A stretch of DNA of 64,000 nucleotides from Pseudomonadota bacterium (GCA_016195085.1 JACQAG010000006.1:111614-175613), one strand, 5' to 3'. Shown: positions 45,359-54,992, counted from the first letter of the stretch. A program made the numbers and translations. Notes: generated by a model from the letters alone, not told the origin.

Positions 45359-46232
45359 GGCCGGGCCGGCCAGACGGCAGGCGTGGTGGATGCTCGCCTG
45401 GCTCGGACGTGATCCGTTCGCCATTGCCGGGATCGCGATCTACGTTACCTTCTTGTTCGTCGCAGTCTTCGCCGAACAGCTCGCAAGCCACGATCCTCAG
45501 CAAATTCTTTACCAACCGAACGGCCGCGTGCTGGCGAACCTGTCGCCGCGATCCGGCAATCTCCTCGGCACCACCAGTCTCGGCCGCGACATCTTCTCCC
45601 AGCTTGTCTTCGGCGCCCGCAGCGCCCTCGTCATCGGTGTGACCGCCGCAGTCGCCGTCGTCCTCACCGGCACCCTCATCGGCCTTGTCGCCGGCTTCTT
45701 CGGCGGGCTGGCCGACCTGCTACTGATGCGTTTGGCCGACGTCGCGCTCGGCATTCCATTCCTGCCGTTCGTGATCGTGCTGGCGAGCTTCCTCGAGCCC
45801 AGCATGTGGAACGTGGTGATCGGCATGGCGCTCCTGGTCTGGCCGTCGACGGCGCGGGTGATCCGGAGCCAGGTGCTGAGCCTGCGTGAACGCACTTTCG
45901 TCGAAGCCGCCCTCGTCACCGGGTCGAGCCGATTGCGCATCCTCTTCGTGCATGTAGCACCGAACGTGCTGCCCCTTTCCTTGGTCTACGGCTCGATCTC
46001 GGTCGGATGGGCGATCCTGACCGAGGCCAGCGTCAGCTTTCTGGGATTCGGCGGCGGCGAAACCGTTTCCTGGGGGTCGATGCTGCAAAACGCCTATGTC
46101 TCCCAGGCCCTGTCCAGAGGCTGGTATCACTGGTTCGTGCCGCCGGGGTTCTGCATCATCCTCGTCGTCGTTGCCGGCTTCTTCGTGAGCCGCGGCTTCG
46201 AGGAGGTTCTGTTTCCGCGGCTCCGGGACTGA
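45342..46232 (+). CDS. Peptide-type ABC transporter permease, DppC family
   Basis: 296-aa permease. LLGTTSLGRDIFSQLVFGARSALVIG and LREREFVEA-like LRERTFVEAALVTGSSRLRILFVHVAPNVLP identify it. Overlaps the DppB-type gene by 17 bp. Confidence 0.93.
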   Translation: MQAAAEAGPARRQAWWMLAWLGRDPFAIAGIAIYVTFLFVAVFAEQLASHDPQQILYQPNGRVLANLSPRSGNLLGTTSLGRDIFSQLVFGARSALVIGVTAAVAVVLTGTLIGLVAGFFGGLADLLLMRLADVALGIPFLPFVIVLASFLEPSMWNVVIGMALLVWPSTARVIRSQVLSLRERTFVEAALVTGSSRLRILFVHVAPNVLPLSLVYGSISVGWAILTEASVSFLGFGGGETVSWGSMLQNAYVSQALSRGWYHWFVPPGFCIILVVVAGFFVSRGFEEVLFPRLRD

Positions 46233-46237
46233 CGCCC

Positions 46238-47245
46238 ATGTCTGTGCTCTCGGTCCAGGATCTGCGAGTTCACTATCGGAGCGACCGGGGCGTCGCCGAG
46301 GCCGTGCGCGGCGCCACGTTCGAGGTGCCGAAAGGCCAGGTGGTCAGCGTCGTCGGCGAGAGCGGCTGCGGCAAGACGACGCTGGCGCGCGCCATCATCG
46401 GCGTGCTGCCGAATGCCGCCTGGATCGCCGGCGGTCGGCTGATCTTCCAAGGCGTCGATCTTCTCTCGCTCAGCCCGAGCGAACTGGCATCGCGGCGCTG
46501 GCGCGACATCGCCTTCATTCCGCAAAGCGCCATGAACTCGCTCGACCCGGTTTACCGCCTCGGCACCCAGGTCGAGGAGGTGCTGATCGACCGCGGCGGC
46601 ATGGACAAGCGCGCGGCCAAGCGTCGCGCCGCCGAGCTGTTCGACATGGTCGGTCTCGATCCCATTCGCCTCCGCGACTTCCCGCACCAATTCAGCGGCG
46701 GCATGCGCCAACGCGCCGCCATCGCGCTCGCCCTCGCGCTCAGACCGAGCTTAGTGATCGCAGACGAGCCGGTCACGGCGCTCGACGTCATCATCCAGCG
46801 GCAGATCCTGGATACGTTCAAGACCCTACAAACTGAGCTCGGCCTGTCGGTCATCCTGATCACCCATGACATAAGCGTTGTCGCCTATGCGAGCGACCGG
46901 GTCGTGGTCATGTACGCGGGCGAGGTCGTCGAGTCGGGCGCCACCTCTGAAGTGCTGGGCCGGCCGTTCCATCCCTACACTATGGGACTCTACAAGGCGT
47001 TCCCAGACCTGCATGAGGTGATCGGGACCTTGGTGCCGATCGAGGGCAGCCCGCCCGATCTGGTCAAGCCGCCGGTCGGCTGCGCCTTTGCCGATCGCTG
47101 CCCATTCACATTGTCGGACTGCCTGACGAGCCGGCCGCCGACGCTCGATGTCGGCAATGGCGGCAAAGCCGCCTGTCTCAGGGCACCGGAAGCGGAGCGT
47201 TTGCGTCTGAAGGCTGGAGAGCCCACGACATGGCTCCGCTTGTAG
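46238..47245 (+). CDS. Peptide-type ABC transporter ATP-binding protein, DppD family
   Basis: 335-aa ATPase. Walker A GESGCGKTT, signature FSGGMRQRA, Walker B LVIADEPVTALDV and the C-terminal oligopeptide/dipeptide extension with CAFADRCPFTLSDC (iron-sulfur-type Cys pattern). ATG at 46238; overlaps the next gene by 16 bp. Confidence 0.94.
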   Translation: MSVLSVQDLRVHYRSDRGVAEAVRGATFEVPKGQVVSVVGESGCGKTTLARAIIGVLPNAAWIAGGRLIFQGVDLLSLSPSELASRRWRDIAFIPQSAMNSLDPVYRLGTQVEEVLIDRGGMDKRAAKRRAAELFDMVGLDPIRLRDFPHQFSGGMRQRAAIALALALRPSLVIADEPVTALDVIIQRQILDTFKTLQTELGLSVILITHDISVVAYASDRVVVMYAGEVVESGATSEVLGRPFHPYTMGLYKAFPDLHEVIGTLVPIEGSPPDLVKPPVGCAFADRCPFTLSDCLTSRPPTLDVGNGGKAACLRAPEAERLRLKAGEPTTWLRL

Positions 47246-48204
47246 ACGCAACCGCCCTCACCAAGCACTTCCCGGCGACGCGGGGAATCCCAGAGATCCT
47301 GCGCGGCGAATGGCCGGTGGCTCGCGCCGTCGACGGCATCGATCTTGCCATCGCCGAAGGAGAGACCGTCGGCCTTCTCGGCGAATCCGGTTGCGGCAAG
47401 ACCACGACCGGTCGACTTCTGCTGAAGCTGACCACGCCGACGGCTGGAACGATCCGGTTCGCCGGCGAGGACCTGACCGCTCTCCGGGGGCCGGCGCTGC
47501 AGCGCTTCCGCCAGCAGGCCCAGCTCGTCTTCCAGAATCCCTTTGATGCCATCAACCCGCGCTTCACCATGCTCCGGGCGCTGCGGGAGCCGTTGCGGAA
47601 CGCCGGCGTTCCGAAGGCGGAGCAGGCCGAGCGCATTCGCCTCGCCATGGAGCGGGTGCGCCTGCCGGATGTCGGATCCTACTACGACAGATACCCGCAT
47701 CAGCTTTCCGGCGGCCAACTTCAGCGCGTGGTCCTGGCCCGCGCGCTCGTCCTGGAGCCGCGCTTCATCGTCGCCGATGAGCCCGTATCGATGCTGGATG
47801 TCAGCGTCCGCGCCGGCATCCTCAACGTCATGCGCGAGATACACCGGACCATGGGCCTGACGGCTGTCTACATTTCCCACGACTTCTCCCTGGTCCGCTA
47901 TGTCTGCGCTCGCACGGTCGTCATGTATCTCGGCAAGATGGTCGAAGATGGTCCCTCCGCCGAGGTCGTTAGAAGGCCGTTGCATCCCTATACGCAGGCG
48001 CTGGTGAAGGCCGTACCAGTACCGCATGTCGAGCAATCCCGAGACCCGCTGCCGATCAAGGGCAGCCTGCCGGGCGCACAGGCGCCCGCGGGCGGCTGCC
48101 GGTTCCGCGATCGCTGCCCATATGCCTTCGCGCGCTGCGCCGAGGAGGAGCCGCCGATGCGCGAGCTCGCGTCCGGCCATCGGGCTGCCTGCCATTTGCT
48201 CTAG
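47230..48204 (+). CDS. Peptide-type ABC transporter ATP-binding protein, DppF family
   Basis: 324-aa ATPase. Walker A GESGCGKTTTGR, QLVFQNPFDAINPRFT, signature LSGGQLQRV, Walker B FIVADEPVSMLDV and the Cys-rich C-terminal GGCRFRDRCPYAFARC. Completes the transporter core. Confidence 0.94.
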   Translation: MAPLVDATALTKHFPATRGIPEILRGEWPVARAVDGIDLAIAEGETVGLLGESGCGKTTTGRLLLKLTTPTAGTIRFAGEDLTALRGPALQRFRQQAQLVFQNPFDAINPRFTMLRALREPLRNAGVPKAEQAERIRLAMERVRLPDVGSYYDRYPHQLSGGQLQRVVLARALVLEPRFIVADEPVSMLDVSVRAGILNVMREIHRTMGLTAVYISHDFSLVRYVCARTVVMYLGKMVEDGPSAEVVRRPLHPYTQALVKAVPVPHVEQSRDPLPIKGSLPGAQAPAGGCRFRDRCPYAFARCAEEEPPMRELASGHRAACHLL

Positions 48205-48317
48205 CCATCGGCCATGAACACCAAAAAGGAGAGCCTGAATCCGTGACCCATTCTGCATTCCCGCGCGCGCCGCATCTGCACTAGACTTCCCCCCGAACGC
48301 GGCCGGAGGCGAGCGGC

Positions 48318-49082
48318 ATGGATTTGAAGCTCAAAGGACGGAAGGCGATTGTCACCGGCGGGTCGCGCGGGATCGGCCGCGCCATCGCCGAATTCTTCGC
48401 AGACGAGGGCTGCGATGTCGGCATCTGCGCCCGCGGCGAGGCGGGCGTCAAGGCTGCGGTGACCGCCCTCGAAGCGAGGGGGGTGAAGGCGGTCGGCGAG
48501 GCGGTCGACGTTGCCAACGGCGATTCCATACGTCGCTGGGTCGCAAACATGGACAAGGCGCTTGGCGGCTTCGACGTCTACGTGTCGAACGTCAGCGCCT
48601 TGAGTGTCGCCGGTGCCGACGAGGCGGGGTGGCGGCATGCGCTTGACGTCGACATCATGGGTTCGATCAATGGTGTCGAGGCAGCGCTGCCGGTGCTGGA
48701 ACGATCCAGCTGCGCCTCGGTCGTCTTCATCGCAACGACCGGCGCGGTGCAGGTCTATGGCCCCCGCAAGCCCTATCCATCGGTCAAGTCGGCGCTCCTC
48801 GCCTATATGAAGCATCTCAGCCACGACGTCGCAGCGAAGGGCATCCGCGTCAACGCGGTCTCTCCCGGCTCGATCTATTTCGAAGGCGGCGTCTGGGACC
48901 AGCGCAAGAAGAACGAACCCGAGCGCTACGCGCGCATGCTCGCGCTCAATCCGCTCGGCCGGTTCGGCAAGCCCGAGGAGATCGCCGCCGGAGTCGTGTT
49001 CCTGTCGAGCCCGCTCTCCGGCTACACTTCCGGTACCAATCTCGTCATCGACGGCGCCTCGACGGTGCGCATTCAGAACTGA
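48318..49082 (+). CDS. Short-chain dehydrogenase/reductase
   Basis: 254-aa classical SDR. Cofactor loop TGGSRGIGRAIAE, catalytic Ser in FIATTGAV-type strand (Ser replaced by Thr-rich stretch), Tyr-Lys in YPSVKSAL, C-terminal GYTSGTNLVIDGAST. It starts 114 bp after the transporter operon and leads the RraA genes. Confidence 0.88.
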   Translation: MDLKLKGRKAIVTGGSRGIGRAIAEFFADEGCDVGICARGEAGVKAAVTALEARGVKAVGEAVDVANGDSIRRWVANMDKALGGFDVYVSNVSALSVAGADEAGWRHALDVDIMGSINGVEAALPVLERSSCASVVFIATTGAVQVYGPRKPYPSVKSALLAYMKHLSHDVAAKGIRVNAVSPGSIYFEGGVWDQRKKNEPERYARMLALNPLGRFGKPEEIAAGVVFLSSPLSGYTSGTNLVIDGASTVRIQN

Positions 49083-49119
49083 CGGATGTCTTTCGATCGG
49101 TCAAGGGGCGAGAACGGCA

Positions 49120-49815
49120 ATGTACGAGATCAACGAGATGCCCTCCCAGGTCGACCGGGAGCTGTTGGCTCTGCTGGCGCAATGCCGGACGGAGTCGATC
49201 GGTCACTACCGCGAATGGGGCTGCGTGCACGGTTCCATTTCGGCAGTGATGCCGGAACGGCGCGTGGTTGGAACCGCCGTCACCCTTGCTATTCCCGGAC
49301 ACGACTCCGGCCTCGTCACCTACGTCATGAACATGATCCGTCCGGGCGACGTCATCTGCATCGATCGGCTCGGCGACAACCACAATTCCTGCTGGGGCGG
49401 CGGCACCACGCTCGCGGCCAAGGTTGCCGGCGCCGCGGGCGTGGTCATAGACGGACCATCGACGGGCTCGTCGAAATTCCGCGAGTTCGACCTCCCGGCC
49501 TGGATTCGGGGTTATTCGCCGATCACCTGCCACCCCTACGGCAATGGCGGGGCGATCAACGTGCCGGCCTGCATCGGCGGCGCGGTCGTGCTACCGGGTT
49601 ATGCCGTGCTGGCGGACGAAAGCGGCGTGATCTTCGTTCCGCCCGCCGATGTGCGTTATCTCGCCGAGGGCGCCATCAAGCGCCAGGCAGGCTATCCCGC
49701 CATGCACGCCCGCCTCGGGGCTGGCGAGAAGATGGCTGACATTTCCGGTCTTGGGCCTCGCATCGCTGCGGCCGCAGCAGCCGAAGACGAGGCGCGGGGA
49801 CGCAAGCGAGGCTAA
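49120..49815 (+). CDS. RraA family protein, copy A
   Basis: 231-aa protein of the RraA/HMG-CHA aldolase fold (also known as ribonuclease-regulator and as metal-dependent oxaloacetate/aldol lyases). GTAVTLAIPGHDSG, GDVICIDRLGD, GGGTTLAAKVAGAAGVVIDGPSTG. The catalytic aldolases read VIDGxxRD; here the Arg-Asp pair is replaced by Ser-Thr-Gly, so lyase activity is doubtful or changed. Confidence 0.85.
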   Translation: MYEINEMPSQVDRELLALLAQCRTESIGHYREWGCVHGSISAVMPERRVVGTAVTLAIPGHDSGLVTYVMNMIRPGDVICIDRLGDNHNSCWGGGTTLAAKVAGAAGVVIDGPSTGSSKFREFDLPAWIRGYSPITCHPYGNGGAINVPACIGGAVVLPGYAVLADESGVIFVPPADVRYLAEGAIKRQAGYPAMHARLGAGEKMADISGLGPRIAAAAAAEDEARGRKRG

Positions 49816-49822
49816 CTGTCTC

Positions 49823-50527
49823 ATGTACGAGATCAACGATTTGCCGGCCCCGGTGGCACCTGAGCTGCTTGAGCTGCTGAGGAAATGCCGAACCGAGTCC
49901 ATCGGGCACCATCGTCACTGGGGGTGCGTGCATGGTTCGATCAAGCCGGTCATGCCTGAGCGACGTGTGGTCGGTACCGCCGTCACCGTCGCCTGCCCGG
50001 GTCATGACTCCAGCATGATCCCCTATGCCATCGGCATGCTGAGGCCCGGCGATATCCTGGTGATCGACAGGTTGGGCGACAATCGCAACGCCTGCTGGGG
50101 TGGCGGTACCACGCTCGCGGCCAAGCTGACCGGAGCGGCGGGGGTCGTCATCGACGGGCCCTCCACCGGAGCTTCGCGGTTCCGCGAGTTCGACTTCCCG
50201 GCATGGCTTCGCGGCTTTTCGCCGATTACCTGCCATCCCTATGGCAGCGGCGGAGCCATCAACATCCCGATCTGCGTCGGTGGCGCGGCTGTCCTCCCCG
50301 GCTATGCCGTGCTCGCCGATGAGAGCGGCGTCATCGTGTTGCCGCCCGAGGACGTGCGCTACTTGGCGGAAATGGCGCTCGACAGACAGGATCGGCAGCC
50401 AGCCAATTTCGAGCGGATGCGCCAAGGCCAGAAGCCAGCCGATCGCCTGGGCCTCACCGACAAGATCAAGTCGGCGGCCGAGGCCGAACGCTCGGCCCGC
50501 GAGGCGGCGCAGAACAAGAAAACCTGA
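49823..50527 (+). CDS. RraA family protein, copy B (tandem paralogue)
   Basis: 234-aa, begins 7 bp after copy A and starts with the same MYEIN. Most of the protein aligns without gaps to copy A (for example GGGTTLAAKL.GAAGVVIDGPSTG.S.FREFD.PAW). The same catalytic Arg-Asp replacement occurs in both, so it predates the duplication. They may form a mixed trimer or hexamer; inferred. Confidence 0.85.
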   Translation: MYEINDLPAPVAPELLELLRKCRTESIGHHRHWGCVHGSIKPVMPERRVVGTAVTVACPGHDSSMIPYAIGMLRPGDILVIDRLGDNRNACWGGGTTLAAKLTGAAGVVIDGPSTGASRFREFDFPAWLRGFSPITCHPYGSGGAINIPICVGGAAVLPGYAVLADESGVIVLPPEDVRYLAEMALDRQDRQPANFERMRQGQKPADRLGLTDKIKSAAEAERSAREAAQNKKT

Positions 50528-50546
50528 GCGAGGCGGAGACCGGCCG

Positions 50547-51512
50547 ATGAGCAAGATTCGACGCGTTGCCGTGAGCCACTTCAGCAATGGCGCAGAGGTC
50601 TGCCTCTACATCCATGAGATCGCCGGCAAGAAGGGCAAGGGGCCTTTGCTGGGGATCTCGGGGGCGATCCACGGCAACGAGCCGACAGGGACCTACGTCA
50701 TACGCGAGATTGCCCGGCATTATGCCGACGGCAATTTCCGCGGCCGCCTTTGGCTCCTCCCGGTCGCTAACCCGCTCGCCTTCCAGGCCAACAAGCGGGT
50801 GACGCCGGTCGACGGCCAAAACCTGAACCGGGTCTTTCCCGGCAAGGCCCAGGGCATGTTCACCGACCTGCTCGCCGCCAAGATCAAGGGCGATTTCCTC
50901 GACCATCTCGAGGTCTATCTCGACTTTCACACCGGCACCGACCGTCCGACGGTCGATTACACCTATATCCACAATGCCCTCGACCTCTCGCGTGCGTTCG
51001 GCACGCGCTACCTCTTCCGCCCGCAAGCGGAACGCGAGGGCCCGGTGTTCAACGGCACGTCGAAAGCGGTGACGACGGCGCGCGGCGTGCCGTCGGTCAC
51101 GATCGAGCTCGGCGGCGGCGTTGTTGATCAGGCGCCCTACATCGCCCGCGGCGTTGAAGGGATCAAGAACATCATGCGGACCTTGAATATGGTCGACGAG
51201 CCCCCCGCACCGCCGATCACGCAGACGGTGCTCGGCGCCATTCCGACGATCTTCCCGACCCAGGGCGGATTCCTTTACACGGAGTCCCCGCCGCTCGGCG
51301 AGGAGATCGCCGGCGGCGCGGTGCTCGGCCGCGTGGTCAGCCCCTACACCTTCGAAGAGCTCGAGGTCATCTGCAACCCGGTCAAGCGCGGCGTTATGAT
51401 CCTCACGCATCTGACGGCGAATCTGGTCGAACCCGGCGATTACGGCTACATGGTCGGTGATCTCGACGGGAGCGAGGCGCTGCCGGGCGTCCGGCCAAAG
51501 AAGCGTCGCTAA
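50547..51512 (+). CDS. Succinylglutamate desuccinylase/aspartoacylase family protein
   Basis: 321-aa zinc carboxypeptidase-like amidohydrolase. Zinc ligands in GAIHGNEPTG and DFHTGTDRP, substrate Arg/Asn in QNLNRVFPG, catalytic Glu in VTIELGGG. Cleaves an N-acyl amino acid or related amide; with the peptide-type transporter it suggests uptake and deacylation of an N-acylated compound. Confidence 0.87.
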   Translation: MSKIRRVAVSHFSNGAEVCLYIHEIAGKKGKGPLLGISGAIHGNEPTGTYVIREIARHYADGNFRGRLWLLPVANPLAFQANKRVTPVDGQNLNRVFPGKAQGMFTDLLAAKIKGDFLDHLEVYLDFHTGTDRPTVDYTYIHNALDLSRAFGTRYLFRPQAEREGPVFNGTSKAVTTARGVPSVTIELGGGVVDQAPYIARGVEGIKNIMRTLNMVDEPPAPPITQTVLGAIPTIFPTQGGFLYTESPPLGEEIAGGAVLGRVVSPYTFEELEVICNPVKRGVMILTHLTANLVEPGDYGYMVGDLDGSEALPGVRPKKRR

Positions 51513-51538
51513 CCCGCCGCCGAAGACCGCTCTCGGGC

Positions 51539-53233
51539 CTACTGCGCCATGACGGTGTCCTTGACGCCGTCCGGGTAATGCAGCCTCCCGCCGACCCAGG
51601 TGTAGCCGGCGTCTTTGAGCACCTGGCGCGCCTTTTCCAAGTCGAACATGCCCTTCTCGACCGCCGGATTGTGCCAGTAGTCGAGCACGGTCGAGACGAT
51701 CGAGTTGGTCGGCACGCCCTGCTCCTTCCACGCGGCCGCCGCCAGCAGCGCACGGTCGGTGGCGAGCGAGAGCGCCTTGCGGAAGGCGCGGTCGTTCATC
51801 GGCTTTCGCTTCAGGTTGAACCCCATATATTCGACGCCGATGGTCACGCCGCTCTTGATGGCAATGGTGCCGCCATCCTTTGCGGCCTGCAGCAGTGGAT
51901 CGTGGTCGCCGCGGTACTCGCTGAGGAAGTTGATCTCGCCATTCTTCAGCATGCCGAGCGTCGCCTCCAGGTTGGGCACGATGCGGAGGATCCAGCGCTC
52001 CGCCTTGGGCGGCGACCAGTGCTCCTTATTGGCCGCCAGCAGCACCTCGGCGTTACGACGCCAATGAACGAACTTGTAGGGGCCGGAGCCGATCAGCTCT
52101 TCCGGCTGGTAGTTGTCGAAGGTCTGCCCCTTGGCCTTCAGCTCCCGACCGATCGGACGCCAGATATGCGCGGGCGTCAGGTTTACCTTGGCCAGGGTCG
52201 AGGTGAGGAACGGCGCCGAGGCGCTCGTGAGGTGCATCCGCACCGTACGCTCGCCCACTACCTCGACGCTGGCCACGATGCTGAGGAAGGGCGCGTACAT
52301 CGGCGCCATCTGCTTCACCTCGCCGAAGGTGAAGACGACGTCATCGACCGTCACCGGCTTGCCGTCATGCCACTTCATGCCGACACGCAGCGTCACATCG
52401 ATGGTCTTGTCATCGATCCATTTGTAGGACTCGGCCGCCCATGGTTCCGGCAATCCCTTCGGACTGATGCGCAGCAGCCGATCCCAGACCAGGTCGGTGA
52501 TCCAGGACGCCGCTGCGCCACCGATCGCCAGCGGCACCAGATTGAGCAAGTTGTCGGAGGTGTTGAGGATGATGTCCTTCTGAGCGCCGAACGGCCGCAA
52601 ATTGACATGAGTCCAGAAATTGAGGATGCCTAGGCCGGACTGCTCGACGACGGATTTCTCGTCGAACAGATCCTTGCGAAGCGCGTAGTCGACGATCGGG
52701 TTGACGAAGAAGACGTAGGACGGATCCGCCGCCTGGATTTCCTGCGCTTTGTACACGAGCTCGCGCCGCTTCGCCGGATCGGTCTCGACCTGTTGGGCGG
52801 CCGCGTATTTGTCGTATTCCGGATTGCGATAGCCAGGGTAGTTGTAGCCCTTGTCAGCGGTCGACGAGTGGAACATGTTATAGATGACCTCGTCGGGGTC
52901 GCTGCGCTCCGGCCTGCCAACGATCGACCACATCGCCATGTCGAAGCAGGCCGCGCCCTCGCAGGTGCTGCGGTCGAAGTAGACGACGTCCAGCTTCCGC
53001 TTGTAGGGCGTCTCCTTGACCTTCACGTCGAGCCCGATCTTCTTCCACATGTCGGCCAGAAGATAAGCGGCCTGATTGGCGTTCGGATTGGCATCCTTAG
53101 TATCGGCCGTGAGCTCCAGCGAGCGCACCCGCTCGCCCGCCGCGCCTGCCTCAAAGGGCACCAGCATGATCGACGTGGCCAGAACGCCGGCTGCGAACGC
53201 CAGCACGGGATTGGACGGATTTCTAGCAATCAT
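51539..53233 (-). CDS. ABC transporter substrate-binding protein (family 5), circularly permuted
   Basis: 564-aa periplasmic protein with a signal peptide (MIARNPSNPVLAFAAGVLATSIMLVPFEAGA). The lobes are in reversed order: residues about 38-215 (AYLLADMWKKIGLDV, FHSSTADKGYNYPGYRNPEYD, DPAKRRELVYKAQEIQAADPSYVFF) are the usual C-terminal part of SBP_bac_5, and 218-564 (SDNLLNLVPL, ESYKWIDDKTIDVTLRVGMKWHDGKPV, GSGPYKFVHW, YMGFNLKRKPMNDRAFRKAL, ending DLEKARQVLKDAGY) are the usual N-terminal part. The ATG at 53233 is used. Convergent with the deacylase gene. Confidence 0.88.
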   Translation of the reverse strand: MIARNPSNPVLAFAAGVLATSIMLVPFEAGAAGERVRSLELTADTKDANPNANQAAYLLADMWKKIGLDVKVKETPYKRKLDVVYFDRSTCEGAACFDMAMWSIVGRPERSDPDEVIYNMFHSSTADKGYNYPGYRNPEYDKYAAAQQVETDPAKRRELVYKAQEIQAADPSYVFFVNPIVDYALRKDLFDEKSVVEQSGLGILNFWTHVNLRPFGAQKDIILNTSDNLLNLVPLAIGGAAASWITDLVWDRLLRISPKGLPEPWAAESYKWIDDKTIDVTLRVGMKWHDGKPVTVDDVVFTFGEVKQMAPMYAPFLSIVASVEVVGERTVRMHLTSASAPFLTSTLAKVNLTPAHIWRPIGRELKAKGQTFDNYQPEELIGSGPYKFVHWRRNAEVLLAANKEHWSPPKAERWILRIVPNLEATLGMLKNGEINFLSEYRGDHDPLLQAAKDGGTIAIKSGVTIGVEYMGFNLKRKPMNDRAFRKALSLATDRALLAAAAWKEQGVPTNSIVSTVLDYWHNPAVEKGMFDLEKARQVLKDAGYTWVGGRLHYPDGVKDTVMAQ

Positions 53234-53439
53234 CGCTCGTCTCCCACATTGGATTGCTCGAGATCGTGCCTGGCGCACATCCTCCGAGGGGCCCATCGGT
53301 TTCAGGCGCCCCCTCTCCCTATTCGGCCCTGCCGACGCATCATGCTACGGTCGCCTGGCATTTTGCAGCAGGACAGCTTATCGACAATCGGCAAATCTGC
53401 AACAATGTCGCCAGAGAGTTCCAGGAATGGGAGATGTTC

Positions 53440-54474
53440 ATGGCCTATCGGGCCGCCTCCTCGCCAGCCGCCTGGCACGGCGCCCAGCTCGGCCGCGACG
53501 ATCGCTGGATTCGCACCTTCACGCCCGCCGCCTTGGATGAGCTGCACCGCGCCACCAAGCAGGTGATCGACCGCGGCATTCCGCTCTACGCTGCGACCAA
53601 GACCGATTTCCCCCTCGATCGAGCCGCAGAGCAGCTGGCGCTCATCGGCGAGGAGATCGAGAATGGTCGAGGGCTGTTGCTGTTGCGCGGCATCGAGGCA
53701 CGTCGCTATTCGAAAGACGAGCTTCGGCAGATGTTTTGGGGCATGTCCCTCTATCTCGGGACCGCGGTGCCCTTCGCCCAGCAGGCCGCGAAGTTCGACG
53801 ACGTCATGGATTTCGGTGATAAGCCGGGCACGCCGTTCTCGCGCGGCAATCGAACCCGGGCCGAGTTGATGTTCCATACGGACACCGCCGACATCACCGG
53901 CCTGCTGTGTCTGAGTACCGCTCGCCAGGGCGGTATCAGCAAGGTCGCAAGCTCCATCACGATCCACAACGAGATGCTGAAGCGCCGTCCGGATTTACTC
54001 GAGCTGCTGTTCGAGCCCTATCACAGCTCCCGCAACACCGAAGAGAGGCCCGGCGAGCCGCGCTACTATACGATGCCCGTCTTCGGCATGAGGGATGGGT
54101 GGTTCGCCTCGCACATTTCGCGCCGCCTGGTGCGAGCCGCACAGGAGTTCCCTGAGGCCCCGCGCCTCCGACCCGAGCAGGCCGAAGCGCTCGAATTGCA
54201 TGCGGCCATCGCGGAGGAGTGCTGCCTTCACTTCGCCTTGCAGCCTGGAGACATCGAGTTCTTTTGCAATCACACGCTGCTGCACTCCCGAACGGAATTC
54301 TTCGACGGCAACAGCGACGAGCAGCGTCGGCACCTGATCCGCATCTGGATATCGACGCCCAACAGCCGGCCGTTGCCGGAAAGCTTCAAGGTGCTGTATG
54401 GCCGCGTCGGCCGCGGCGAGCTCCGAGGCGGGCACTGGCGCGGCGACCACCTGCCTCAAGAGACCCACGGCTGA
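53440..54474 (+). CDS. TauD/TfdA-type Fe(II)/2-oxoglutarate dioxygenase
   Basis: 344-aa double-stranded beta-helix oxygenase. Metal-binding HxD in FHTDTADI, distal His in NHTLLHSRTEFFDG and the 2-oxoglutarate Arg in HLIRIWISTP. ATG at 53440 has a GGGAG site at good distance; 53434 is possible. Divergent from the binding-protein gene, last gene of cassette 4. Confidence 0.85.
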   Translation: MAYRAASSPAAWHGAQLGRDDRWIRTFTPAALDELHRATKQVIDRGIPLYAATKTDFPLDRAAEQLALIGEEIENGRGLLLLRGIEARRYSKDELRQMFWGMSLYLGTAVPFAQQAAKFDDVMDFGDKPGTPFSRGNRTRAELMFHTDTADITGLLCLSTARQGGISKVASSITIHNEMLKRRPDLLELLFEPYHSSRNTEERPGEPRYYTMPVFGMRDGWFASHISRRLVRAAQEFPEAPRLRPEQAEALELHAAIAEECCLHFALQPGDIEFFCNHTLLHSRTEFFDGNSDEQRRHLIRIWISTPNSRPLPESFKVLYGRVGRGELRGGHWRGDHLPQETHG

Positions 54475-54523
54475 CTGCGACTCGGTGCGTAAGCGAACAA
54501 AATCGCCCCTATGCCCCAGGGGG

Positions 54524-54710
54524 CTTGGGACAAATCTGGGACAGCGCGGTGCGAATTGATCTGCATCGGTCTGCATCGATCAGCATCGTATTGCACTGAT
54601 CGCGTTAACCTTTGCCGTCCCTGCCCTAGGGTTTCCGCGGGCTTGAATCGCTCTTGAAAACCGGCAGACCCGCAAGGGTCTCGTGGGTTCGAATCCCACC
54701 CCATCCGCCA
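54524..54710 (+). repeat. Distal arm + tRNA-Ser 3'-half repeat 4
   Basis: GGGACA boxes at 54527 and 54538, iterons GATCTGCATC-GGTCTGCATC-GATCAGCATC-GTATTGCACT, GTTAACC, then the tRNA half 54652-54710. The 282 bp behind it (54711-54992) hold no gene that I can support. Confidence 0.88.
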
Positions 54711-54992
54711 ATTGCGTAACGCGGACTCTATTGTTCATTGCGCGCGTGAGGATATTGGCAAACCTCCCGCGGTGGCTTGCGACTGCGCCAATCGGCGACC
54801 CAATTGCTCACGATGGGACATCTGCCCCGTGAAGGGCCGGCACCACCGTCGTCTAGCTCGCTGCCGCTGCTACTTTCTCACGACTGGTCCGGCCGTACCG
54901 GTCGAAGGGCGGTCGACGCGCTCCTAGATGGTCCACCGATGTGCCGATGCGTGCTTGAGGCGACGTTCATCCGGCGCATGCTTGGTCGCCGA

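Larger units (their letters stand above)
44006..54710. mobile_element. Cassette 4: peptide-type ABC transporter with RraA-like and deacylase genes, no integrase
   Basis: 10.7 kb between tRNA 3'-half copies 3 and 4. At its left end it keeps a second pair of GGGAC boxes (44074 and 44085) 69 bp behind the tRNA half, the same distance as in cassette 1 next to the intact tRNA, so it seems to retain an old integrase-side arm. Cargo: transporter, SDR, two RraA-like genes, a deacylase, a binding protein and a dioxygenase. Confidence 0.65.

Noticed and set aside
54545..54605. 10-bp periodic iterons as a CRISPR array
   Set aside because: Units are contiguous, 10 bp long and without spacers; no cas genes are near.
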